A program made the translations under genes and the position numbers. The notes under the pieces are model-generated. The model was not told the origin of the DNA and did not search any database. It worked only from the letters and a program-made list of their open reading frames with translations. Of a stretch of 64,000 bases of DNA, positions 17,739 to 25,151 are shown in pieces (within the stretch, counting starts at the first letter, position 1; every line of letters begins with the position of its first letter). Location of the stretch: contig JACYMD010000058.1 of the NCBI GenBank assembly GCA_015272215.1, positions 1-64,000 on the forward strand, given 5' to 3'. The stretch is from Rivularia sp. T60_A2020_040. GTDB taxonomy: Bacteria; Cyanobacteriota; Cyanobacteriia; Cyanobacteriales; Nostocaceae.

Positions 17739-18721
17739 AACTGTTCCCAACACACTTTCTCATCTTCGGCAAAATAATGATTAACATCAAAGCCTACTGC
17801 CCTTTTTTGATGCGATAATTCTACAGCTAATGATAATGCAGCTTCTCTTCCAATAGAAGTTTCAAAAACCGATGAAAATACAGTATCAATTTGATGAGTT
17901 GAACAAAATTGGCGTAAACGTGATGGAGAACCAATTATACCGGCTTTGATCACAAAAATTTCTCGCCAACCTTTTTGATAACAGTTTTCAAGTTGTTTAA
18001 TTGTCGCTACAGATTCATCTAAAGCTATTTTTGTGCTGTAACGACGACTCAATTCCAACATTTCTGAAAACATATTTACAGAAAGTGGCTGTTCAATGAA
18101 TTCGATTTCTAAATCAATATCATCGCATTTTTGTAGCCAAACCTCAGCATCGTCATAATTCAATCCTCCATTCGCATCCAATCGCAGTTTGGTAAAAGTT
18201 GGTAATTCTCGAATAAGTAACTCAAAAATAGATAATTCCTCAGTGATGGAATAAACACCGATTTTCCATTTAAAAGTATTTGTACCATTTTCCCATAGTT
18301 CTTGCCATTGATTTAAAGCAGCTTTTCCAGCAGGTAATAATCCACTAGAAATCAGATTTTGAGAAAACACACAAGCAGAATTATTTTGTATTATCATTTC
18401 TTGTGCTGATTCAAATCCAAATTGACAAGCGGGTAATTTTTCGGGAATCGAAAAAATATCTTGTTGAGTAATCTTTTGAGGTAATTGTTTGCAAAAATCA
18501 ACCGCTTCTTCCAAAGTTTCTGAACCAAACCAGCTAATAGGAGAAATTTCTCCCCAACCCATTTTTCCCATTTCATCACTCAAACAAATAATAATACCAT
18601 CGCGATATTCCCAAATACCATGAGCCGTATTTAAAGGAGTAACGAATTTTCGACGATAAACATGAAATTCAAATTTGTAAAAGAGTTGACAGTTGACAGT
18701 TGACAGTTGACAGTTACCCAT
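17723..18721 (-). CDS. menC: o-succinylbenzoate synthase (MenC)
   Basis: An enolase-superfamily enzyme that dehydrates SHCHC to o-succinylbenzoate. Visible motifs: the catalytic lysine in FKWKIGV, metal ligands in RLDANGGLN, EFIEQPL and ALDESVA, and the second lysine region VIKAGIIGSPSRL. Family-like sequence begins at FYKFEFHVYRRKF; the 14-16 residues before it (GNCQLSTVNCQL) are encoded by the TTGACAG heptamer array, which now supplies the only ATG (18721; TTG at 18727 also possible). It overlaps menE and lies just downstream of menA, as expected for an operon. Confidence 0.88.
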   Translation of the reverse strand: MGNCQLSTVNCQLFYKFEFHVYRRKFVTPLNTAHGIWEYRDGIIICLSDEMGKMGWGEISPISWFGSETLEEAVDFCKQLPQKITQQDIFSIPEKLPACQFGFESAQEMIIQNNSACVFSQNLISSGLLPAGKAALNQWQELWENGTNTFKWKIGVYSITEELSIFELLIRELPTFTKLRLDANGGLNYDDAEVWLQKCDDIDLEIEFIEQPLSVNMFSEMLELSRRYSTKIALDESVATIKQLENCYQKGWREIFVIKAGIIGSPSRLRQFCSTHQIDTVFSSVFETSIGREAALSLAVELSHQKRAVGFDVNHYFAEDEKVCWEQLWKKN

Positions 18722-18778
18722 TACCAATTACCAATTACCAATTCCCAATTACCAATTCCCAATTACCCATTACCAATT
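18684..18778. repeat. Composite heptamer array between menA and menC
   Basis: Five TTGACAG units (18684-18713) pass directly into CCCATTA, CCAATTA and CCAATTC units up to the menA stop. It contains the menC start codon and the whole menA-menC intergenic space. Confidence 0.9.
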
Positions 18779-19675
18779 TCACAAAACAAAACCCAATCCT
18801 AATAACAAACAACACCAAAATTGTACTGCGATCGCGATGAATTTGGAGTTACTAACTTCGGAAGGTTGATTGTGATATTGTCCGACATGATTGCATAAAT
18901 GTAAAGCGAAAGGAAAACTTAATAAACTTAAAAGCGTCCATAAGGGAAAAAAATCGCAAAATACAAATATCAATATCGAGACATAAATGCTGCTGGTTAA
19001 CCAATTTAAAACTTGAGAACCTGTTTGAGTTCCCAAACGAACAATAGGTGAAAATTTACCTGCTGCTAAGTCTTCTTTAACTTGATGAAAGTGAGAACAA
19101 AACAATACTAAAGTTGTGGAAATACCAACGATTAACGAAGCAGCTAAACTCATCAAAGAGCAACTTTGAGTTTGACTGTAATATGCTGCTGATACTCCCA
19201 AAGGGCCAAAAGCGAAAAAACAAAGGATTTCCCCTAAACCTTGATATCCCAAACGAAAAGGAGGTCCTTGGTAAAGATATCCTAAAAAGCAACACAGTAA
19301 AATAATACCAATTACAGTCAAGTCTTTTTGCCACCAACTGATTGCTAATATTCCCAACAAACCTAGACTTAAAAAGCAATTTCCCAGCCAAAATATCAAT
19401 TGTTTATTGCCTGTTAAACTCACTAAAGAATGAGGTTTATTAATGTCAATTCCCGTATCGGAATCAAAAACATCATTACTCAAATTTTCCCAGACAAGAA
19501 TCAAAATTGCCGCAGCTAAAAACGTGCAAAAAACCGCTGCATGAAGCACCTTTGTTTCCGCAAAAGCAACAGCAGTTCCTACCCAAATGGGCATAATCGC
19601 AACGCTATACATTGGCGGTTTAATCGCCGCCATCCATAACTTTTTATTGGGATATAAAATCAGCTTTGTAGTCAT
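18779..19675 (-). CDS. menA: 2-carboxy-1,4-naphthoquinone phytyltransferase (MenA)
   Basis: A 298-residue UbiA-type membrane prenyltransferase that attaches phytyl to DHNA in phylloquinone synthesis. The first Asp-rich motif is NLSNDVFDSDTGID and the loop 2-3 motif is GYLYQGPPFRLGYQGLGE; about eight membrane segments follow. The N-terminal KKLWMAAIKPPMYSVAIMP is typical of cyanobacterial MenA. I chose the ATG at 19675 over a TTG at 19684. It is divergent from menF. Confidence 0.92.
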   Translation of the reverse strand: MTTKLILYPNKKLWMAAIKPPMYSVAIMPIWVGTAVAFAETKVLHAAVFCTFLAAAILILVWENLSNDVFDSDTGIDINKPHSLVSLTGNKQLIFWLGNCFLSLGLLGILAISWWQKDLTVIGIILLCCFLGYLYQGPPFRLGYQGLGEILCFFAFGPLGVSAAYYSQTQSCSLMSLAASLIVGISTTLVLFCSHFHQVKEDLAAGKFSPIVRLGTQTGSQVLNWLTSSIYVSILIFVFCDFFPLWTLLSLLSFPFALHLCNHVGQYHNQPSEVSNSKFIAIAVQFWCCLLLGLGFVL

Positions 19676-19865
19676 CACTCGCAATCAATAAAATTGCCAA
19701 ATTGTCTACCAACACAAAGTAGCAAGCCTATTCATCATAGCCTCTGTTTTACCAGTTATCTCTCTTTCCTACATCCCTTACCTAACAGGGCTGTATTTAG
19801 AGCCAGAGCTACTGTAAAATCTACAAACGCTCAAAGTTAAGGAGGTTTTTTACATCACCGTTGAT

Positions 19866-19985
19866 ATGTCTCCTCAGCTAGCTAGTAAAACTGCATCTGA
19901 ATGTGCTACCTGTAGAAATACGACCACGATTCATGATGCTTTAGGAAGAGAACTTCAAAAAAATTTACTATTTTTAGAAATATGA
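19866..19985 (+). CDS. Small upstream ORF overlapping the menF start
   Basis: A 39-codon frame whose TGA overlaps the menF ATG by four bases (ATGA), the usual geometry of translational coupling. An AAGGAGG sits at about 19839-19845, some 20 bases upstream of the ATG, which is far from ideal. The peptide has two cysteines (ECATC) and no recognised family. It may be a leader or chance. Confidence 0.3.
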   Translation: MSPQLASKTASECATCRNTTTIHDALGRELQKNLLFLEI

Positions 19986-21535
19986 CAGTTTCACCATGTT
20001 CTGCCGAGTTTTCTGTATATAATAATGGACTATACCAATTTCTGACAAATAATCGAGCATCTTGCATTAAGAATAGTTACGCGCAAATAGCTAGCATTAC
20101 CTTAGAGATTGACTCGGTAGATCCTTTGATTATCTTCCAGAAACTATCCAAATCTAATGAGCTTAATTTCTACTGGGAAAATCCCAGTAAAAAAGAGGCG
20201 ATAGCGGCTCTTGATGCGGTAACAAAATGTCAATTTGCAGGTAAAGAACGTTTTGCTCAAGCTGAAAAATTTATCAAGGATTGTTTGAGCAAAATAGTTA
20301 CTCCCTTCCCGCTAGAAGATTACCATTCGCGCAGCGTCTCCCTCCAGGGAGAAAACAAAAACCGCAGAAATGCAGAGAATACAGAGGAAAGAGATAAAGA
20401 GAGATTAGTAATTTTAGATCGGGATAGGAGTAGTTTTTGCAATACAAATCATTCTTTAAGTAAACCCCTATTTTTTTGTAGCTTTAGTTTTTTTGAAACC
20501 TGTTTTCAACAAGATTATCCTTTTTCTGCGGCTACAATCTTTTTACCAAAATGGCAAATTACTCGTAAAAATGACCGCTGTATATTAGTAGCAAATATTT
20601 TAGTGAATGCGGATTTAAATATAGAAAAAACTTTAGAATATTTGTGGCAGAAAGTTACAGCTATCAACAAATTAAAATCCCATTTTCTTAATGTAGATGA
20701 TTCCAGACCCGAATTTACGAAAAAGTCGATTACTAAACCAATAAAATTCAAACAATCAGTATTATCAGCTTTAGATAGTATTCATAAAGGTCACTATAGT
20801 AAAATTGTTTTAGCGGATGCTTTAAATATTAGATCAAGTACTCCATTCGATCTATTCAAATCATTAAATAATCTCCGACAATTACATCCCAACTGCTGTA
20901 TTTTTTCCACAAGTAACGGTAAAGGACAAAACTTTATCGGTGCTTCTCCAGAAACATTAATTGCGATTCGCAATCAAAAGTTAATCGCAGATGCTTTAGC
21001 TGGAAGTGCTGCTAGAGGTAAAACACCCCAAGAAGACGCGAAAAATGCCGATTGCCTACTCAACAGCGAAAAAGAAAGACACGAGCATTCCCTAGTAATT
21101 GATTTTATTACTCAAAGGTTATTCAGTCTAGGTTTATTGCCCCAAGTTTTAGCGCCTAGATTGCGACAATTGTCAAATATTCAGCATTTGTGGACACCAA
21201 TTATCGCCAAAGTTCCCCCCGACGTGCATCCTTTACAAATAGTCGCTAAACTGCATCCTACACCGGCAGTAGCCGGAGTTGCACCCGATATTGCCTGTAT
21301 GGAAATTCGCCGTTATGAAAGCTTCGAGAGGGGTTTATATGCTGCACCCTTGGGTTGGATAGATTCTCAAGGTAATTGTGAATTTGTCGTGGGAATTCGT
21401 TCGGCACTGATTGACAACAACACAAAATCATCTCTTCTATATGCCGGTGCCGGTATTGTACCAGGTTCCGACCCCGAAAAAGAATTTGCAGAAATCCAAC
21501 TTAAATTACAAGCATTATTGAAAGCACTAACTTGA
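19982..21535 (+). CDS. menF: Isochorismate synthase (MenF) with a translated repeat insertion
   Basis: A chorismate-binding enzyme that converts chorismate to isochorismate, the first step towards phylloquinone. The C-terminal domain shows KIVLADALNI, FIGASPETLI, ALAGSAARGKTPQEDA, HLWTPIIAKV, LHPTPAVAGVAP and the final EFVVGIRSALI followed by YAGAGIVPGSDPEKEF. Residues of about 108-152 (LEDYHSRSVSLQGEN, then NRRNAENTEERDKER, then LVILDRDRSS) are repeat-encoded and match inserts in MenE and the 36125 protein. A second small repeat (CGCGCAGCGTCTCC) is nested within it. The frame is intact and the catalytic core is downstream, so activity is plausible. Confidence 0.92.
   Translation: MTVSPCSAEFSVYNNGLYQFLTNNRASCIKNSYAQIASITLEIDSVDPLIIFQKLSKSNELNFYWENPSKKEAIAALDAVTKCQFAGKERFAQAEKFIKDCLSKIVTPFPLEDYHSRSVSLQGENKNRRNAENTEERDKERLVILDRDRSSFCNTNHSLSKPLFFCSFSFFETCFQQDYPFSAATIFLPKWQITRKNDRCILVANILVNADLNIEKTLEYLWQKVTAINKLKSHFLNVDDSRPEFTKKSITKPIKFKQSVLSALDSIHKGHYSKIVLADALNIRSSTPFDLFKSLNNLRQLHPNCCIFSTSNGKGQNFIGASPETLIAIRNQKLIADALAGSAARGKTPQEDAKNADCLLNSEKERHEHSLVIDFITQRLFSLGLLPQVLAPRLRQLSNIQHLWTPIIAKVPPDVHPLQIVAKLHPTPAVAGVAPDIACMEIRRYESFERGLYAAPLGWIDSQGNCEFVVGIRSALIDNNTKSSLLYAGAGIVPGSDPEKEFAEIQLKLQALLKALT
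20303..20437 (+). repeat. Translated dispersed repeat, copy in menF
   Basis: GCTAGAAGATTAC, then a nested CATTCGCGCAGCGTCTCC block, then AACCGCAGAAATGCAGAG, ACAGAGGAAAGAG, AGAGATTAGTAATTTTAGAT and CGGGATAGGAGTAG. Same block order and reading frame as in menE and the 36125 gene. Confidence 0.88.
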
Positions 21536-21652
21536 ACTGATAGTAACAAGATTGATTTTCTTGATTCAAAGAAGCGAATTTTTCCCCACAAACCCTTTAA
21601 AATTAACATGGTGAGTATCTAAAATCTAAAATCCAAAATCCAAAATCCAATC

Positions 21653-22006
21653 ATGCCTTTAATTAAAGTCCAAAGTTCTATATCTACTCCCGAAAAAGCT
21701 CAACTAGAGGGGATGTTAAAAACTTTATCCTCTAAATTAGCCAAACATACCGGAAAACCCGAATCTTATGTAATGACGGCTTTTGAAGCAGAAGTGCCGA
21801 TGACATTCGCTGGTACTTCTGAACCCGCTTGTTATATTGAAATTAAAAGCGTCGGTACGATGAAGCCCGAACAAACACAATCCATGAGTCAGGACTTTTG
21901 TCAAGAAATTAATCAAACCCTTGGTGTACCGACAAATCGTATTTATATCGAATTTGCTGATGCTAAAGGTGCCATGTGGGGCTGGAATGGTAGTACTTTT
22001 GGTTAA
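21653..22006 (+). CDS. MIF/phenylpyruvate-tautomerase-like protein
   Basis: A 117-residue protein of the macrophage-migration-inhibitory-factor family. The N-terminal catalytic proline follows the start (MPLIKVQSS), and the C-terminal part GVPTNRIYIEFADAKGAMWGWNGSTFG is characteristic. Family members tautomerise phenylpyruvate in vitro; the cyanobacterial role is not established. The ATG directly follows an AAAATCC-type heptamer run without a visible ribosome binding site. Confidence 0.9.
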   Translation: MPLIKVQSSISTPEKAQLEGMLKTLSSKLAKHTGKPESYVMTAFEAEVPMTFAGTSEPACYIEIKSVGTMKPEQTQSMSQDFCQEINQTLGVPTNRIYIEFADAKGAMWGWNGSTFG

Positions 22007-22022
22007 TTTTTGGCGTTTTGAT

Positions 22023-22050
22023 GTAGAGATGTAGCAGTGCTACGTCTCCC
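22023..22050. repeat. Dispersed palindromic repeat, copy 3
   Basis: GTAGAGATGTAGCAGTGCTACGTCTCC hairpin between the tautomerase and the xisH remnant. A single change (GATG for GACG) breaks the left arm. Confidence 0.85.
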
Positions 22051-22150
22051 AAAAATTTTGCCTGTATCGTTAATTTATCGACACACCCGCTCGCTAAAAT
22101 ATAATTAAAATTAAATCTTCTTGGATTATTGCGATTAAAAGTTATCCATA

Positions 22151-22362
22151 ATGGCTAAAGATGTTTTCCATCGGCAGGTTAAAAATGCCTTAATCAAAGA
22201 CGGATGGAAGATTACTCATGATCCGCTTACTTAGCTGTTCCTGTTGAGACTTATCGGGATTTTTTTCAGCTTTCTTTTATCCAACGCGCTTTGAAACGTT
22301 ATCAAGTGAAGCTAATAATTTACAATCCTAAATTGGAGAATATTGAGCAATGGATAAATTAG
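22151..22362 (+). pseudogene. xisH: Degraded xisH (fdxN element excision controlling factor)
   Basis: The N-terminal reading is MAKDVFHRQVKNALIKDGWK followed by ITHDPLT and a stop, the start of XisH. From 22231, in a different frame, AVPVETYRDFF, YQVKLIIYNPK and IEQWIN match the XisH C-terminus and end in a TAG overlapping the xisI start. About 80 central residues are missing, so an internal deletion that also shifted the frame is the simplest explanation. Remains of the nuclease-like core are absent, so the product cannot be functional. Confidence 0.88.
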
Positions 22363-22685
22363 AACAATATCGAGAATTTGTCAAAACTATTTTAACAGAA
22401 CACGCTCAAATAAGCACTACCACTGATACAGTAAAGGCAGAGCTAATATTTGATCAAGAAAATGACCATTATCAACTAGCTTATGTAGGTTGGCAAGGAG
22501 ATAAACGGGTATTTGGTCCTGTAATGCACTTTGATATTCAAGATGGTAAAATCTGGATTCAATATAACGGTACCGAAGATTCTGTTGCCGAAAAGCTGGT
22601 TGAAATGGGTGTACCGATTTCAGATATAGTTATCGGTTTTCATTCTTCTTTTAAACGCCAATTTAACCGTTATGCGGTTGGTTAA
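22350..22685 (+). CDS. xisI: XisI family protein
   Basis: 111 residues matching XisI: MDKLEQYREFVKTIL, QLAYVGWQGDKRVFG, VMHFDIQDGKIWIQYNGTE and a tail of FHSSFKRQFNRYAVG. In Nostoc, XisH and XisI are needed with the recombinase XisF to excise the fdxN element, but XisH/XisI pairs are common away from that element. Its start overlaps the end of the broken xisH, the ancestral operon geometry. No xisF or fdxN is present here. Confidence 0.9.
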   Translation: MDKLEQYREFVKTILTEHAQISTTTDTVKAELIFDQENDHYQLAYVGWQGDKRVFGPVMHFDIQDGKIWIQYNGTEDSVAEKLVEMGVPISDIVIGFHSSFKRQFNRYAVG

Positions 22686-22712
22686 ATATTACGATTTGAA
22701 AAACCTTGCTGG

Positions 22713-22757
<45 letters not shown>

Positions 22758-22923
22758 AAATAATAATTAAACTTGTAAAACCTTTATTTTCCCTTGAAAA
22801 AGCGCAAACAGCGCAACTACTAACCTTTAACAATTAGATATTTAATGATATTAATTTGTTAATTAAAACGTCAGATACTCTACCATAAAGATTCAATGAC
22901 TTTTTAGCGATCGCAATTCCACT

Positions 22924-24045
22924 ATGTCTGTTAATTCTGTAGTTTCTTCATCTAAACCCCCTGTTCCTCAGATCCAAAAAATTCCGATCCCTCCTTTGTT
23001 AGGAGCATCTTTATCAGAACTAACCGATTGGGTGCAGCAACAAGAACAACCAGCCTACAGAGGAAAACAGTTGCATCAGTGGATATACCAAAGAGGCGCT
23101 CGTTCGTTGACTGATATTACTGTATTTTCCAAACAGTGGCGGGAATCTGTCGCAGAAATCCCAATAGGGCGTTCGATTTTGCATCACCGTTCTACGGCTG
23201 CCGACGGTACCGTAAAATATCTTTTACAACTAACTGATGGAGAGATTGTAGAAACTGTTGGGATTCCCACTTTTAAAAAATGGGGGAAAAATAATCGACA
23301 AGCAGACAATTCAGAAGATTTAGAACGGTTAACGGTTTGCGTTTCTACTCAAGTCGGTTGTCCGATGGCTTGCGATTTCTGTGCTACTGGTAAAGGAGTC
23401 TACAAGCGCAATCTAGCTCGTCACGAAATTGTAGATCAAGTTTTAACTGTACAGGAAGACTTTGGACACCGAGTTACTCATATCGTGTTTATGGGTATGG
23501 GTGAACCTTTATTAAATGTTGAGAATACTTTAAGCTCGATTCAATGCCTTAATAAAGATGTGGGAATCGGACAACGTAACTTAACGCTTTCTACGGTGGG
23601 TATTCCTGGACGTATTCGTCACCTTGCGAAACATCGTCTCCAAATCACTCTTGCTGTAAGTCTCCACGCACCCAATCAAGAATTGCGAGAAGACATTATT
23701 CCCAGCGCTCATAAATATCAAATTGAAGAGTTACTTGCGGAATGTCGCGATTATGTAGAAATGACCGGACGACGTGTATCTTTTGAGTATATTCTGCTTG
23801 CTGGTGTAAACGATCTTCCAGAACACGCTCACCAGCTATCACGACAATTACGCGGTTTTCAAAGTCACGTAAATTTGATACCTTATAATCCCATCCCAGA
23901 AGCAGACTATAAGCGTCCCACCTACGAGCGCATTCAAGCTTTTGTACAAGCTTTAGAAAAGCATCATATTGCCCACAGCGTTCGTTACTCCCGTGGTTTA
24001 GAAGCAGACGCTGCTTGTGGACAATTACGTGCAAATCAAAAATAA
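22924..24045 (+). CDS. rlmN: 23S rRNA (adenine-2503-C2)-methyltransferase RlmN
   Basis: A radical SAM enzyme of 373 residues that methylates A2503 of 23S rRNA and A37 of some tRNAs. The cluster motif is [43 protein letters not shown] and the catalytic Cys region near the C-terminus ([13 protein letters not shown]) are all present. The length is normal. A HIP1 site lies just upstream of the ATG. Confidence 0.97.
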   Translation: MSVNSVVSSSKPPVPQIQKIPIPPLLGASLSELTDWVQQQEQPAYRGKQLHQWIYQRGARSLTDITVFSKQWRESVAEIPIGRSILHHRSTAADGTVKYLLQLTDGEIVETVGIPTFKKWGKNNRQADNSEDLERLTVCVSTQVGCPMACDFCATGKGVYKRNLARHEIVDQVLTVQEDFGHRVTHIVFMGMGEPLLNVENTLSSIQCLNKDVGIGQRNLTLSTVGIPGRIRHLAKHRLQITLAVSLHAPNQELREDIIPSAHKYQIEELLAECRDYVEMTGRRVSFEYILLAGVNDLPEHAHQLSRQLRGFQSHVNLIPYNPIPEADYKRPTYERIQAFVQALEKHHIAHSVRYSRGLEADAACGQLRANQK

Positions 24046-24107
24046 GATTGGGAGAGAGTTGACAGTTGACACGGAGAAATTGATACTTATCGTAACTCCT
24101 AACTCCC

Positions 24108-24136
24108 GTACAGACGTAGCAATGCTACGTCTCTAC
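24108..24136. repeat. Dispersed palindromic repeat, copy 4
   Basis: GTACAGACGTAGCA then ATGCTACGTCTCTAC, lying between the convergent rlmN and small zinc-ribbon genes, with TAACTCC heptamers on both sides. Confidence 0.88.
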
Positions 24137-24158
24137 AACTCCTAACAATGCCCTTTTT

Positions 24159-24338
24159 TTACTTATTTGCGTAAATACCGGGTGCATATGCTTCAATGAC
24201 TCTTCCGGTACGGGTACAGTTAATCATTAAATAATCGCAATTTGCACATTGAGTCCGACATATTTGGCTTTCAGAAATATGATGTCTTTCGCATTTGCTC
24301 CCACAGTTAGGACAACAAACTTTCTGTATTGTGATCAT
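24159..24338 (-). CDS. Small Cys-rich zinc-ribbon protein
   Basis: 59 residues with paired knuckles CPNCGSKC and CRTQCANCDY and a conserved-looking tail, CTRTGRVIEAYAPGIYANK. AGAGG lies about eight bases before the ATG. Short proteins of this kind are conserved in cyanobacteria and often mislabelled 'replication restart helicase PriA' because of the zinc ribbon; it is far too short to be PriA. Function unknown. Confidence 0.8.
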   Translation of the reverse strand: MITIQKVCCPNCGSKCERHHISESQICRTQCANCDYLMINCTRTGRVIEAYAPGIYANK

Positions 24339-24974
24339 TTTTAAACCTCTTTTTGTAATATTTTGGATAAATTGGTGTTGTTTTCGGTTGCTGATTTTTC
24401 AGATGCTGCATTCAAATTTATTTTATAGATATGACATAGAATTTATTTTGAGACCTGTACGGTAAATCAAGATTTATATCTATTTTCGATTATCTTATGA
24501 TTGAGACCGTCCGCCATCCAACCTTAGATACAAAAGTCATCGAGTGAAAACGATTTATATCTTTCTTTTGAGTGATCCTTGCTTGTCATCCTTTGAGACC
24601 GTCTAATTTATTCTCATCCCAGAATAACCTAATTACATTTCTAATCGGTAAAAACATTATTATTTTTTAAGCAAGTTTAATTTACAACATTTTTACAGTT
24701 AAAATAACAAAATATAAAGATCAGGTCTCGAATAATTTGGGGCTAAAAATCGTCATATATATGAAAACTGAGCAAAATTGAGAAAATATTCCCAAATTTC
24801 AATCTGCAACAGATTTATCTGATTTGTTAATCTAGTGGTAGGTAATGGGTAATGGATAATAGATAATGGGTAATTGGTAGCTGATTTGTTCAGTTATAAG
24901 TTGCCCATGATTTTTTTTATTGGTTTAAATGTTGGGTAATTCGCAAAACCAACCGGGAATCAAATTTCCGGATC
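24339..24974. other. Long AT-rich intergenic region
   Basis: No credible gene. Seen: TTGAGACC-type sequences at about 24448, 24501 and 24593, GATTTATATC at 24471 and 24552, and a GGTAATG/GATAATA heptamer array at 24837-24890. The spacing is irregular and I cannot assign a function. Confidence 0.5.
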
Positions 24975-25151
24975 TTAAGCACAAATCCGATAAATAGGAC
25001 TTAAAAAATCAATCAAAACATCTATGTTAAGTATCCATCTTTCATCAATGACATAGACTACTACGATATGTTCTTGAAAAATTGAAATTCTCCCCAAATA
25101 ATCGATTTCTCCCCTACAAGTACATAAATTTTGCGTCAACTTACATTTCAT
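24975..25151 (-). CDS. Possible 58-residue gene downstream of the large ATPase
   Basis: A frame starting with ATG at 25151 inside the last codons of the 843-residue ATPase gene (overlap 11 bp), reading MKCKLTQNLCTCRGEIDYLG and a hydrophobic middle, FQEHIVVVYVIDERWI. The overlap fits translational coupling, but I recognise no family. Confidence 0.35.
   Translation of the reverse strand: MKCKLTQNLCTCRGEIDYLGRISIFQEHIVVVYVIDERWILNIDVLIDFLSPIYRICA

Noticed and set aside
24440-24610. Recurring GAGACC and GATTTATATC sequences as a possible CRISPR remnant
   Set aside because: Repeats are too short (6-10 bp) and spacing is irregular (about 53, 92 and 81 bp).
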